Assembly (NCBI GenBank): GCA_004525355.1
Contig: SPCK01000008.1
Span: 1 to 16,952, forward strand
Length of the DNA stretch: 16,952 nt
Direction: 5' to 3'
From: Spirochaetales bacterium
Lineage (GTDB): Bacteria > Spirochaetota > Spirochaetia > Treponematales > UBA12059
Under the pieces are notes generated by a model. It made no database searches. It was given only the letters and a program-made list of their open reading frames with translations, and was not told the origin of the DNA. Both the position numbers and the translations under genes were made by a program. Shown here one piece after another: positions 6,399 to 14,695 of the stretch; the stretch's first letter is position 1; each line of letters begins with the position of its first letter.

Positions 6399-7730
6399 CT
6401 AGCGCTTGAGGGGAGATGTCTCGCGCTTCATGGTACCCGTGGCCAGGATCTCCAGGATCTTGTACGTCCCGTACTTGCGGGCCTTGAGGAAACCCGACCA
6501 CGCCGCCTCGGCGAATCGACCTTCAGCCAGGTACTCAAAGAGCCACTCGTGCGCGTACTCCGGGTCGTGCTGGTCATAGCATGCCTGTACAGATTCCAGC
6601 CAACGCCTGTTGAACCGTTCCTGGGAGCCGATGGAGGGCGCGGCCACCATCGGGATTCCCAGCCCCACGTAGAATGACAATTCGCTGGGTTTGGTCCACA
6701 AAACATCGGTCTCGTGCAACGATTCGTTGAAGGCCGAGAAGTACTCGATGTCGTCCCGCCCCCAGATCACGCGCACGTTTGGACAGCCGGGAAGGATCTC
6801 CTCGATGATCCCGAGAAAGAAGTCGGTTACCTCCTTGCGCACACCCGCGATCAGGTTGAACCTGCACTCGCCAGCCTCGAGCCTGGGGGCGAGGCTCCTG
6901 AGCGCGGCCGCCCCGATATCCTTCTGGGCTCCCGCTCCGCCCACGGCGAACGCGAAGGTCGGTGGACGGTCGGCCTTCTGGGCCGCGTTTTTCCTGCCCA
7001 GGAAATGTTCCACGTTCAGTCCGTGCAAGGGGCGGAAGCGTTCCTTCGGATCGAGCACGGCGAGGCGTTGCCCCAAATCAGCCTTGAGCACGTCCAGGTC
7101 ATCATTACCCAGGAGTTCAAGCGGCAATGGGAAACCGGTCATGTAGATACGGTCGTCGGGAACCCCGTACTGCCGCAGCCGGAGGAGGGCGCTCCCGCAG
7201 GGCACCATGTACTCCACGCGGGATTCCTTGGGGCTACCGGCTACCCAGACCCTGTTGATGTCAGCGTCGCAGATGATGCAGTAGACTCTGCCATAGCCCG
7301 TTCTGTCCGCGGCCATGGCATTCTGATAGAAACTGGTCACCATGGGTAGGGGCTTGGTCCCGATTTTTCTGAGCATGGTGGCGCACAGGCCGTTGCCAAT
7401 CAGCCGATCTACGAACCGCGTCTGAACTGTCGGAAAAGACAGGTCGATCCGCGGGTAGGCCGGCTTGATGGACTGGAAATAATCCATGATTCCGAACAGC
7501 AGGTTGCCCACCAGGGGTATGCTTTTGACCCGCGACAGGCGCTCGTACATGGCGCGCATCCTGTCCCAGACCTTGAGCTCCTCGGGGTCGGCGAAATCCG
7601 GAGAGTTGGCTATAATCACGCCTTCTTCCGCGATGCCAGCCAGCGGCTGTACGGCCCTCTTGTGGCCCAGACCCATGTCGGCGGCGGTGATCCATGCCTT
7701 GATCCGTTCGGTATCGCCAATGTTCGTCAT
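6399..7730 (-). CDS. Divergent GT-B glycosyltransferase-like protein
   Basis: This 443-residue protein begins with ITAADMGLGHKRA (about residues 14-26), the same N-terminal signature as the downstream glycosyltransferase, in a Rossmann-like beta-loop-helix. A short DADINRVWVAGSPKES block (about 156-171) parallels the Asp-Trp acceptor-domain region of the MGDG synthase family. The C-terminal half has AFAVGGAGAQKD (about 261-272) and TKPSELSFYVGLGIPMVAAP (about 346-365), which looks like the donor-binding loop of GT-B enzymes. It lacks a typical acidic EX7E-type motif that I can place. The frame also allows an ATG at 7736. GGAG directly abuts that one but lies 6 nt before the ATG at 7730, so I start there. 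Glycolipid or cell-surface glycan synthesis is likely, but specificity is unknown. It could be a non-catalytic partner of the next gene's product. Confidence 0.7.
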   Translation of the reverse strand: MTNIGDTERIKAWITAADMGLGHKRAVQPLAGIAEEGVIIANSPDFADPEELKVWDRMRAMYERLSRVKSIPLVGNLLFGIMDYFQSIKPAYPRIDLSFPTVQTRFVDRLIGNGLCATMLRKIGTKPLPMVTSFYQNAMAADRTGYGRVYCIICDADINRVWVAGSPKESRVEYMVPCGSALLRLRQYGVPDDRIYMTGFPLPLELLGNDDLDVLKADLGQRLAVLDPKERFRPLHGLNVEHFLGRKNAAQKADRPPTFAFAVGGAGAQKDIGAAALRSLAPRLEAGECRFNLIAGVRKEVTDFFLGIIEEILPGCPNVRVIWGRDDIEYFSAFNESLHETDVLWTKPSELSFYVGLGIPMVAAPSIGSQERFNRRWLESVQACYDQHDPEYAHEWLFEYLAEGRFAEAAWSGFLKARKYGTYKILEILATGTMKRETSPLKR

Positions 7731-7788
7731 TGCCATCTCCGATCCGGTGGTTGCAGGCCGATATCCGGCGCTTTCCCCGCCTTGTTTG

Positions 7789-7816
7789 AGTATCGTTCAT
7801 ACGTGCGGCCAGTCAA
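7789..7816 (-). promoter_or_regulatory. Putative promoter of the glycosyltransferase pair
   Basis: On the minus strand TTGACT (complement of 7811-7816, 5/6) lies 16 nt from GATACT (complement of 7789-7794, 4/6). This places the start of transcription about 50 nt before the first glycosyltransferase. No comparably good promoter is visible on the other strand for the divergent ATPase gene. Confidence 0.4.
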
Positions 7817-7879
7817 GGTCCCTGCCGTATTGCGCCGCCGCCCTTTCGCACGGCATACTGTATTCAACACGGAGCGGCA

Positions 7880-9628
7880 ATGAAAGAACAGCTGATCGTC
7901 AAGAACCTGCCCTTCATCAAGATACTTCCCTCCTGGGCGCAGGAACTTTCCTATAAATACTGCTCGAAAACGGCGAACCTGTATATCATCCACGGCAACA
8001 TCAGGGATTTCCTGCCGCACAAGATGAACGAGGGCGAGTTCAACTTCGTCAAGATCCAGGATTACGTCTCCGAGGTATTGTTCGGCAATCGCGACATCAT
8101 CGCGTTCTGGGATCGCTCCAGCGGCGTAACCTTCTGCACGCCCGAGATGCAGAAGGACTACCTGCGCACCATGCGCGAGCGCTTCCCGGACAGTACCGAC
8201 GAGGAACTCTTCTCCAGCGATCCGGCCCAGGCCTTCCGTGTGCTCGAGCGTTACTTTCTCCTCAACATACCCCAGAAGAAGCGCATCGTCCTCATCGTGG
8301 ACTACGCGGAGACCGTCGTGCCGGCAGGGGAGGTTTCCAAGCTGGACGACGGCGACCGCTACTGCTTCGTGACGCTCAACCGCTGGTCTCACGACCCGGT
8401 GTTCACCCGGGGTGACGTGTCGGTCATTCTGCTGTCGGAGAACCTCGCGGACCTCAATCCGCGCGTCGTGGCCAGTCCATCCACCATCAAGGTGGAGATA
8501 CCCATGCCCGACGAGCCCATCCGCTCCAGCTTCCTGGAATTTCTGGAGACCAAGGGCACGCTTCTTCTCGACCGAGGCCTCTCTGCGCGGGCAGTCGGCT
8601 CCATCACCAGCGGATTGAACCTGGTCAACCTGAACCGCCTGGCGGCCGAGAGCTGGCAGGAGGACAAGCCGATCTCCATGGACTACCTGAAGGCCAAAAA
8701 ACGGGAGATCATCGAGAGCGAGGCCGGTGGGCTCCTGGAATTCCTGGATACCGAGCATGACCTGTCCTTCGTCTCAGGGCACGATTTCGTGCGCAAGCGT
8801 TTCAAGCACGCAGCCAGGGCGCTCAAGCAGGGCCGGCTGGACGTACTTCCGATGGGCTACCTGATCGCGGGTCCGGTCGGGACGGGCAAGAGCTTCATGG
8901 TCAGCGCTTTCGCCGGCGAGATCGGCGTGCCCATGGTCAAGTTCAAGAATTTCCGCTCGAAGTGGCAAGGCGTCACAGAGTCCAACCTGGAAAAGGTACT
9001 GAGCATCCTCAAGGCCATGTCTCCGGTCGCGGTCATGATTGACGAGGCCGACGCCTTTCTGGGCGACCGCAACCAGGACGGCGACTCGGGCACCTCGAAT
9101 CGTATATTCGCACAGTTGGCCAGTTTCATGGGGAATACCGAATACCGGGGCCGCATCATCTGGTTCTTGATCACCTGCCGGCCCGACCTCATACCCATCG
9201 ACTTGAAGCGACAGGGCCGCGCCGAGGAGCATCTGGCGCTGTTCTACCCTGATACCGAGGCAGAGAAGGAAGCCCTGTTCGAGGTCTTGGTGCGCAAGCT
9301 CGACCTGTCGCTGCGCAAATTCTCCATCAGCGACCTGCTGCGCCGCTTCAAGCACGAATTCTCCGGCGCCGATCTTGAATCGGTACTGATACGCGCAAAA
9401 TTCAAGGCTACGATGGACGGACGCAGCTTCGTCACCAAGGAGGACATGGAAGAGACCATGTCCGATTTCGTCCCCCCAGCCTATCCGCATGAAATAGAGC
9501 TACAGAACCTCGTAGCCGTCCTGGAATGCACGAGCAAGGAGATGGTTCCCAAGCGCTTCCAGAACCTGGACCGTACACGCTTGGTCAAGGATATACAGGA
9601 ACTCAAGAGCCTCCTCGGGGAGCGCTGA
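7880..9628 (+). CDS. AAA-family ATPase with degenerate N-terminal domain
   Basis: This cytoplasmic protein of 582 residues appears to have two domains. The C-terminal module is a canonical classic AAA ATPase: Walker A GPVGTGKS (331-338), pore-loop-like KFKNFRSKWQGVTESNL (354-370), Walker B VMIDEADAF (385-393), sensor region ITCRPDLIP (431-439), arginine-finger-like RQGR (444-447), and SGADLE (495-500) in the helical lid. The Asn usual at sensor 1 (TNRPD in the family) is Cys433. The N-terminal half (about 20-290) has YIIHGNIRDF and a Walker B-like VLIVDYAE (137-144). A segment SVILLSENLADLNPRV follows and reads like a sensor-1 strand. No Walker A is present, which suggests a degenerate nucleotide-binding fold. 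The start is set by GGAG (7871-7874) 5 nt upstream. It is divergent from the glycosyltransferase pair. The substrate is unknown; I do not recognise a named family. Confidence 0.85.
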   Translation: MKEQLIVKNLPFIKILPSWAQELSYKYCSKTANLYIIHGNIRDFLPHKMNEGEFNFVKIQDYVSEVLFGNRDIIAFWDRSSGVTFCTPEMQKDYLRTMRERFPDSTDEELFSSDPAQAFRVLERYFLLNIPQKKRIVLIVDYAETVVPAGEVSKLDDGDRYCFVTLNRWSHDPVFTRGDVSVILLSENLADLNPRVVASPSTIKVEIPMPDEPIRSSFLEFLETKGTLLLDRGLSARAVGSITSGLNLVNLNRLAAESWQEDKPISMDYLKAKKREIIESEAGGLLEFLDTEHDLSFVSGHDFVRKRFKHAARALKQGRLDVLPMGYLIAGPVGTGKSFMVSAFAGEIGVPMVKFKNFRSKWQGVTESNLEKVLSILKAMSPVAVMIDEADAFLGDRNQDGDSGTSNRIFAQLASFMGNTEYRGRIIWFLITCRPDLIPIDLKRQGRAEEHLALFYPDTEAEKEALFEVLVRKLDLSLRKFSISDLLRRFKHEFSGADLESVLIRAKFKATMDGRSFVTKEDMEETMSDFVPPAYPHEIELQNLVAVLECTSKEMVPKRFQNLDRTRLVKDIQELKSLLGER

Positions 9629-9799
9629 ACCGATGTTGGCGCCGGTTCGTACCATCGCCTGGACTTGAAACAGGAACAACGTGCCTACCGTCAGCGGAGA
9701 AAGCCTGCCGTATCAGCGCTACCGTTTCGACAGCGAATCGTGATCCCTCCGGGCCAATATCGCACCATCAAGGGCAAGGCGGGTCCCTTCAACCGGTAA
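9629..9799 (+). other. In-frame open extension after the AAA ATPase stop
   Basis: The reading frame of the ATPase continues without a stop for 56 codons beyond its TGA (9626-9628), ending at TAA 9797-9799. The conceptual extension is Arg/Gln-rich and basic (LKQEQRAYRQRRKPAV, RIVIPPGQYRTIKG). It has no ATG start; only a TTG at 9665 is available and it lacks a ribosome-binding site. It could be a gene scrap, a former C-terminus cut off by a stop mutation, or chance in GC-rich DNA. I recognise no family. Confidence 0.25.
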
Positions 9800-9832
9800 C
9801 GGGGATTTTCCCTTCCCGCCGGCAGTCTGGAA

Positions 9833-9867
9833 GTGTTGAAAATACCGTATTCGCGGTTTTTCAACAC
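9833..9867 (-). terminator. Long stem-loop between convergent genes
   Basis: Ten bp (9833-9842 with 9858-9867), one bulged base and four more bp (9844-9847 with 9854-9857) close a 6-nt loop. The hairpin begins 4 nt after the stop of the hexosaminidase gene and also lies behind the convergent ATPase gene. Neither side has a proper U tract, so it may act as a weak bidirectional terminator or a 3'-end protector. Confidence 0.5.
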
Positions 9868-9871
9868 CCTT

Positions 9872-11398
9872 TCAGTGATCCTCTTCCATCGGCCCCCTGT
9901 AACGATTGACGCCGAGTTTGTCGAGCCTTTTCCCATGGATTTCCATGCGCTCGGTAAAACCATGAAAATCCTTGAGCTCAGGTGACGTCCAGAAACCCTC
10001 GGCAAGCGCGCACAGCCGGGGAAACATCATATATTCCACCTGCTTGCCAAAATAGGTCAATTCCGTCCACATATTCGCCTGACCGCCCAAGATGTGCTTG
10101 CTGATCTCGGGCGGCAGCCCCTGCGGCGCAGGATCGAAGGAATATGAATCGCGTACGGTGCATACGCCGAGCTGCCCGGGCTCCTCCGGAACATCCAGGT
10201 GCTGGTGGTCCAGGTAACAGGCTTTGCGTTCCGGGCACATGACTACGTCGTACCCGAGTTCGGCGATCCTGATAGCGTTCCCCGCGCCGCGCCACGACAT
10301 GACGACCGTGTCCGTATGGCAGCCGCCATCGACAACATCGTCCCATCCGACCATGCGCCTGCCGCGTACTGCCAGCATGTTCGCCACCCGGTCCATGAAC
10401 CAGGCGTGCAGCCTTTCGGGATCGAACGCGCCCGCGTCGTCCCTGAGCCCGTGTTCCCGCATGATCGCCCGGCACCGGTCGCAACCCATCCACTGAATCT
10501 TGGGAACTTCGTCGCCTCCGGCATGCAGGAAGGGCGTATCGAACGCGCCTTCGAGGAAAGCGAATACCCGATCGAGCAGTTCGAAGGTCTCAGGGCGCCC
10601 AGCACACAGTACGTTGTCATGGACGCCGTAACGGTCTACGGGCTCGAAACGCCGCGCATCGTGATCGGATCGGCACCACAGTTCCGGATGCGAGGACAAC
10701 AGCGCGGTCGCGTGCCCCGGAACGTCGATCTCCGGCACGACCGTGATGTGCCGTGCGGCCGCATACTTGCCCACGCGGCGCAAGTCTTCAGGAGAGTAGC
10801 TGCCTTCGCGCCACCTGACCGCGTTGAATCGGGTATCGGCCCGCCTCGAGCCGTAGCGGGCAAGCTCGGGCATGCCGGGTACGTCGATGCGCCAGGCCTG
10901 GTCGTCGCTCAGGTGCCAATGGAACATGTTGATCTTGTGCAGGGCTGCCAGGTCAAGGAGGCGCTCGATGAACTCTACGCGGAAGAAATTCCGCGCCGTA
11001 TCAAGCAGGAACCCCCGCCAGCAAAAGCGCGGCTCGTCCTCGATCACGAGCCACGGAAGCGTCCGCCCCTCGGAAAGCGCGAGCTGGTACAGGGTAGCCG
11101 CGCCCCGGACGATACCCGCGGGATCCGCTGCCCGGAGCAGCACGCCGTCGCGACCGATATCCAGAACATACGACTCCGGATGTTTCAGTTTCACGTCGAT
11201 GGCCAACCGTACGGTCGTGCTCGGCTCCACATCCTCGACCGGGGTATCGTCGGCCCCGAGAGCGGAAATCAGCCACGTTTCAAGGACGGTAGCCTCGGTC
11301 AGCAGTTCCACGTCGGCCGCAACCTGAGGCCGCCCGGAAAGCACGCATGAACCCTGCCTGAGCGTTATCGAACCCGGAAGCGGAACAAGACCGAACAT
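9872..11398 (-). CDS. GH20 beta-N-acetylhexosaminidase, cytoplasmic
   Basis: This 508-residue enzyme removes terminal beta-linked GlcNAc or GalNAc by substrate-assisted catalysis. An N-terminal GH20b-type alpha/beta domain (to about residue 120) leads into the catalytic barrel. The barrel carries RGFLLDTARNFF, HWHLSDDQAWR (about 160-170), VPEIDVPGHA (about 221-230), and the catalytic pair Asp296-Glu297 in LHAGGDEV. The active-site tryptophans follow in VGWDD, MSWRG and GGQANMWTE. The length is normal. No signal peptide is present, so it acts on imported oligosaccharide. Of two ATGs, the first (11407) directly abuts the GGAAGG ribosome-binding site, while the one at 11398 has a 9-nt spacing, so I chose 11398. 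It is the last gene of the sugar operon, 48 nt after the GH1 gene, and is followed closely by a stem-loop. Confidence 0.93.
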   Translation of the reverse strand: MFGLVPLPGSITLRQGSCVLSGRPQVAADVELLTEATVLETWLISALGADDTPVEDVEPSTTVRLAIDVKLKHPESYVLDIGRDGVLLRAADPAGIVRGAATLYQLALSEGRTLPWLVIEDEPRFCWRGFLLDTARNFFRVEFIERLLDLAALHKINMFHWHLSDDQAWRIDVPGMPELARYGSRRADTRFNAVRWREGSYSPEDLRRVGKYAAARHITVVPEIDVPGHATALLSSHPELWCRSDHDARRFEPVDRYGVHDNVLCAGRPETFELLDRVFAFLEGAFDTPFLHAGGDEVPKIQWMGCDRCRAIMREHGLRDDAGAFDPERLHAWFMDRVANMLAVRGRRMVGWDDVVDGGCHTDTVVMSWRGAGNAIRIAELGYDVVMCPERKACYLDHQHLDVPEEPGQLGVCTVRDSYSFDPAPQGLPPEISKHILGGQANMWTELTYFGKQVEYMMFPRLCALAEGFWTSPELKDFHGFTERMEIHGKRLDKLGVNRYRGPMEEDH

Positions 11399-11446
11399 TG
11401 ATGACATCCTTCCATTGATAAAGGCCGGCCCTCGCGGGACGGATAC

Positions 11447-12796
11447 TCAGCGACCGTAGCCGGCGGCCACGTCTCGATAATAGTGGAAACTATCCTTGCG
11501 GCGCCGTTCGCCGGTCTTTCTGTCCACGGCCACCAGCCCGAAGCGCTTTGAGTACCCATGGGACCACTCGAAGTTGTCCATCAGGGTCCACGCGAAATAG
11601 CCACGCAGGGGGATGCCCGCTATCACCGCGCGCGCCGCCGCGGCGATATGATCGCGAAGGTAGGCGATACGGCCAGAATCGCGTATCCTGCCATCCTGGT
11701 CCGGTACATCTTCGTAGGCGGCGCCGTTTTCCGTAATATACAGATCCGTCTCGGGCCAGTTTCCGGCAATAAATGAAAGAATGCGTAAAAGCCCTTCCGG
11801 TTCAACATCCCAGCCCATCGCGGTCTTGTCTTGCCAGGTAGCCACCTGCGCAAAACCGTCCGGATTTTCACTGGTCGGGGCCGCTGACTGCACCGCGTCC
11901 TCGTTGTAATAATTGACGCCGATGAAATCGGGCGGCGCAGAAATGGTCTCCATGTCGCCGGGCACGATGGGCATGACGATATCGCGCGCATGCAGGTGCC
12001 CGACGGGATAGGTTCCCCGATAGATCGGATCGAGCCAGAGTCCGGTCCGTTCCACCGACGCGCGCAAAGCCGCGCTCTCGTCTTCGGGCCGGGTACTGGC
12101 CGCCCTGGGCAGCGCCGGGTTCAGGACCAGGCCGATGCGCCCCTCGCCACCGCCATCGCGGTACGCACCGAGCGCCAGGCCGTGCCCGAGGAGCAGGTGA
12201 TGCGCCGCCGCGTAGGACTCCGCGCGATCCGTTCTACCGGGCGCGTGCTCTCCCGAGCCGTAGCCCAGGAAGGCCGAGCACCAGGGTTCGTTGAGGGTGA
12301 CCCAGTTCGCGACCGAATCGCCCAGCTCCCTGAAGCACAGGCCCGCGTAGTCGGCGAAGCGCAGGGCAGTGTCGCGGACAGGCCAACCGCCCCGGTCTTC
12401 GAGAGCTTGTGGCAGGTCCCAATGGTACAGGGTAGCCCAGGGTTCTATGCCCTCGTCCCGCAACCCATTGGCCAGCCGGCGATAATAGTCAAGGCCAGCC
12501 CGGTTCGGCGCTCCCGAGCCTTCGGGTTGTATCCGCGGCCAGGCCATCGAGAAGCGGTACGCCTTGACGCCCAGCTCGCGAAGCAACGCGATATCGTCTT
12601 TCCAACGGCGATAAGAATCACAGGCAATGTCGCCGCTCTGGCCGTCCAGTACCGTTCCGGGAATGGCGCAGAAGGTATCCCATATGGATTTCCCCCTGCC
12701 GCCGGCCTCCGGCGATCCTTCTATCTGGTAACTTGCTGTGGAGACGCCCCAGATGAAGTCCGGGGAGAACCGCGGATCACTCGATGATCTATGCAT
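11447..12796 (-). CDS. GH1 beta-glucosidase
   Basis: This 449-residue cytoplasmic retaining beta-glycosidase has the full GH1 signature: FIWGVSTASYQIEG near the N-terminus (Gln24), LYHWDLPQAL (His125, Trp126), the acid/base Glu170 in TLNEPW, Tyr296 in GVNYYN, and the nucleophile Glu356 in YITENG. The C-terminal NFEW (Glu410, Trp411) is the sugar-binding form found in enzymes for non-phosphorylated substrates. 6-phospho-beta-glucosidases instead have a Ser and a Lys-x-Tyr phosphate site there. This agrees with ABC rather than PTS import. AAAGG lies 8 nt before the ATG. The gene begins 4 nt after the permease stop, so translation is probably coupled. Glucosidase, galactosidase and exo-glucosaminidase activities cannot be told apart by eye. 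Confidence 0.95.
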   Translation of the reverse strand: MHRSSSDPRFSPDFIWGVSTASYQIEGSPEAGGRGKSIWDTFCAIPGTVLDGQSGDIACDSYRRWKDDIALLRELGVKAYRFSMAWPRIQPEGSGAPNRAGLDYYRRLANGLRDEGIEPWATLYHWDLPQALEDRGGWPVRDTALRFADYAGLCFRELGDSVANWVTLNEPWCSAFLGYGSGEHAPGRTDRAESYAAAHHLLLGHGLALGAYRDGGGEGRIGLVLNPALPRAASTRPEDESAALRASVERTGLWLDPIYRGTYPVGHLHARDIVMPIVPGDMETISAPPDFIGVNYYNEDAVQSAAPTSENPDGFAQVATWQDKTAMGWDVEPEGLLRILSFIAGNWPETDLYITENGAAYEDVPDQDGRIRDSGRIAYLRDHIAAAARAVIAGIPLRGYFAWTLMDNFEWSHGYSKRFGLVAVDRKTGERRRKDSFHYYRDVAAGYGR

Positions 12797-12800
12797 GATG

Positions 12801-13664
12801 TCAGCCTTTCACCGCTCCCGCGGCCAGCCCGCGCTGTATATGTTTTCTGAAAATCAGGTAGAAAATCAGCATTGGCAGCATGCCGATTACAAGGGCAGCG
12901 AACTGCTTCCCGTAGTCGGATGACAAGGCCCCGGAAAATTTGAGTATACCTACAGGCAGGCTTTTTATTGAATTCTTGGAAGCCAGGATGTTTATCAGCA
13001 TGAACTCGTTCCAGATGCTCGTTACGGTCATGATGGCCAGAGTAACGGCCACGGGTACGCTTATGGGGAAGATAATCGAGATGAAGATGCGAATGTAGCC
13101 GGCGCCTTCCAGCCTCGCCGACTCGATGAGCGAGTCGGGTATACTCCGTATGAATTCAGTGCCGAGATATACGCCCATGGGCAGGCCCAAGCCGATGTAC
13201 GGTATCAGGATGCCTATGCGCGTATCGTATAACCCTACCATGTTGGTCAAAAGGAAGAGCGGCACCATGATCGATTGCAGGGTGAGCAATATGCCTACGA
13301 CGAAAGACTGATACAGGAATTTGGTTGCTCGCATGCGTATCTTGGCGAAGGCAAACGAAGCGGAAAGGGACAGGAACACGATGGCTATCGTGGATATCGA
13401 TGTATACAGGATGCTGTTCAGGAACAGGCTCGTGAAACCGCCGATCTTCCAGGCCAGGGGATAATTGGACAGGGTGGGTTCGATGGGCAGCCCAATCCTG
13501 TTCATCTGGAATTCCTGGGTCGTCTTGAGGGAACTTTGGATAAGCCAGAGGATGGGATAGATGGTCATGACGGTGAAGGTCAGGAGTATCAGGACCAGGA
13601 TCGTCCGCCCAATAAGCGCCCCAGCGGTGGGTTTGGCGCCAAGCCTGCCATATTTGAAACCCAT
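12801..13664 (-). CDS. Sugar ABC transporter permease, MalG type
   Basis: This 287-residue inner-membrane subunit has six predicted transmembrane segments, starting with TILVLILLTFTVMTIYPILW (about 21-40). The coupling-loop EAA motif is ESARLEGAGYIRIF (about 181-194), followed by the usual ISIIFPISVP. It forms the translocation pore with the MalF-type partner and docks the ATPase through the EAA loop. GGAAGG lies about 8 nt before the ATG and overlaps the end of the preceding gene, with only 3 nt separating the two reading frames. The C-terminus (RKHIQRGLAAGAVKG) is the standard end of the family. Confidence 0.95.
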   Translation of the reverse strand: MGFKYGRLGAKPTAGALIGRTILVLILLTFTVMTIYPILWLIQSSLKTTQEFQMNRIGLPIEPTLSNYPLAWKIGGFTSLFLNSILYTSISTIAIVFLSLSASFAFAKIRMRATKFLYQSFVVGILLTLQSIMVPLFLLTNMVGLYDTRIGILIPYIGLGLPMGVYLGTEFIRSIPDSLIESARLEGAGYIRIFISIIFPISVPVAVTLAIMTVTSIWNEFMLINILASKNSIKSLPVGILKFSGALSSDYGKQFAALVIGMLPMLIFYLIFRKHIQRGLAAGAVKG

Positions 13665-13667
13665 GGC

Positions 13668-14576
13668 CTATTCCTTCCCGCCGAAGCGGTTCTCGAGTTT
13701 CTTCGTGACCAGGATGAGCGCGAAGCTCACGGCCACCATGAACGTCGATATGGCGTTGGCCAGCGGATAGTCCGGCGAACCTTTGAACGCGTTGTCGTAC
13801 ATATAGAGCGCGAGCACCGAGGTGCGCCGCGCGGGATTCCCCGATGTCATGGCGAATATCAGGTCGAAGCTCTTGAGCGAGCCCGATATGGCCAGAATGG
13901 CCGTAACGACGACTACGCCCGAGAGCGCGGGCAGAATGATATTGAAAAGCATCTGGCGCTCATTTGCACCATCAATCTGCGCCGCCTCCAGTATCTGACT
14001 ATCGATTTTTTGCAGGTTGGCAAGGAAGATGATCAGGTACATGCCCGTGTAGTACCACACCATGACGAACAGCACCGGAAGTATGGCCAGGTTGGGATCG
14101 TTGGCCAGGTTATTTTCCCAGAGCGGGTTGAAAAGCCGCATGAAATCGGTAATGGGACCGTAGGGAGAAAAGAACGTCTGCCACAATACCGCTACCACAA
14201 TGCACGATATTATCGTGGGCATGTAAATGATGGTCTGAAAGAATTCCCTGCCCACGATCAACTTGCGAAAAATCGTATAGGCGAGCGTAAAGCCCAGCGG
14301 TATCTGGATGAATAGCGACATGAGCATGATCCAGATGTTGTTCTTGAAGGCAATCCAGAAATACTGATCCCTGAACATGCGAAAATAATGCTTGAAGCCC
14401 ACGAAGGACCAATCGGCGCGATCGCCGAACACGATCCCGCCCGAATAGTCGGTAAGGCTCAAGGTAATTGAAAAGATAGTGGGAAATGCGATTACCGCGA
14501 AATAAATGGTAACCGCCGGCAACACGAGCAGGAAATACGCTCGCAGACGCTCATCCGGCCTTGTATGGCTCTTCAT
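13668..14576 (-). CDS. Sugar ABC transporter permease, MalF type
   Basis: This 302-residue inner-membrane subunit belongs to the carbohydrate-uptake CUT1 family. The first membrane segment is AYFLLVLPAVTIYFAVIAFP (about 13-32), and a periplasmic loop containing FVGFKHYFRMF follows. The EAA loop is EAAQIDGANERQMLFNIILP (197-216). The frame stays open upstream, but I take the ATG at 14576 because GAGGAGG lies 5 nt before it and the additional upstream residues are not permease-like. It is preceded by a 172-nt gap with two stem-loops after the binding-protein gene. No ATP-binding subunit gene is in the operon, so a shared MsmK/UgpC-type ATPase from elsewhere is expected. Confidence 0.95.
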   Translation of the reverse strand: MKSHTRPDERLRAYFLLVLPAVTIYFAVIAFPTIFSITLSLTDYSGGIVFGDRADWSFVGFKHYFRMFRDQYFWIAFKNNIWIMLMSLFIQIPLGFTLAYTIFRKLIVGREFFQTIIYMPTIISCIVVAVLWQTFFSPYGPITDFMRLFNPLWENNLANDPNLAILPVLFVMVWYYTGMYLIIFLANLQKIDSQILEAAQIDGANERQMLFNIILPALSGVVVVTAILAISGSLKSFDLIFAMTSGNPARRTSVLALYMYDNAFKGSPDYPLANAISTFMVAVSFALILVTKKLENRFGGKE

Positions 14577-14615
14577 CGCCGCCTCCTCGATCAGGGCTGG
14601 TGGTGATGCCGGAAC

Positions 14616-14646
14616 GGGCCGGCACGGGTAGCATGCCCGCCGGCCC
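14616..14646 (-). promoter_or_regulatory. Stem-loop upstream of the MalF-type gene
   Basis: An 8-bp perfect GC stem (14616-14623 with 14639-14646) has an inner 3-bp GGG/CCC extension. It lies about 28 nt ahead of the permease ribosome-binding site. It could slow 5' decay of the permease message or modulate its translation. Confidence 0.5.
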
Positions 14647-14695
14647 CGATCCAGGGAACGGAACGGCGGGCAAGAATACATCACGAGTGCTTGGC

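Noticed and set aside
7727..8758. A 343-codon minus-strand frame opposite the AAA ATPase
   Set aside because: It mirrors the ATPase coding sequence and its last bases run into the glycosyltransferase start. No domain is visible in it.
10199..11350. A 383-codon plus-strand frame opposite the hexosaminidase gene
   Set aside because: The minus strand encodes a complete GH20 enzyme with all catalytic residues. The plus frame shows no recognisable domain or ribosome-binding site.
11990..12787. A 265-codon plus-strand frame opposite the GH1 gene
   Set aside because: It is a shadow of a complete GH1 enzyme and shows no family signature.
13275..14315. A 346-codon open frame on the plus strand across the two permease genes
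   Set aside because: It is antisense to two unmistakable permeases with EAA motifs. Its translation is charged and low in family-like features, as expected for a shadow frame in GC-rich DNA.
14577..14684. N-terminal extension of the MalF-type permease to an ATG at 14684
   Set aside because: The extension is Pro/Arg/Cys-rich, unlike permeases, and overlaps a stem-loop. A strong GAGGAGG lies in front of the ATG at 14576.
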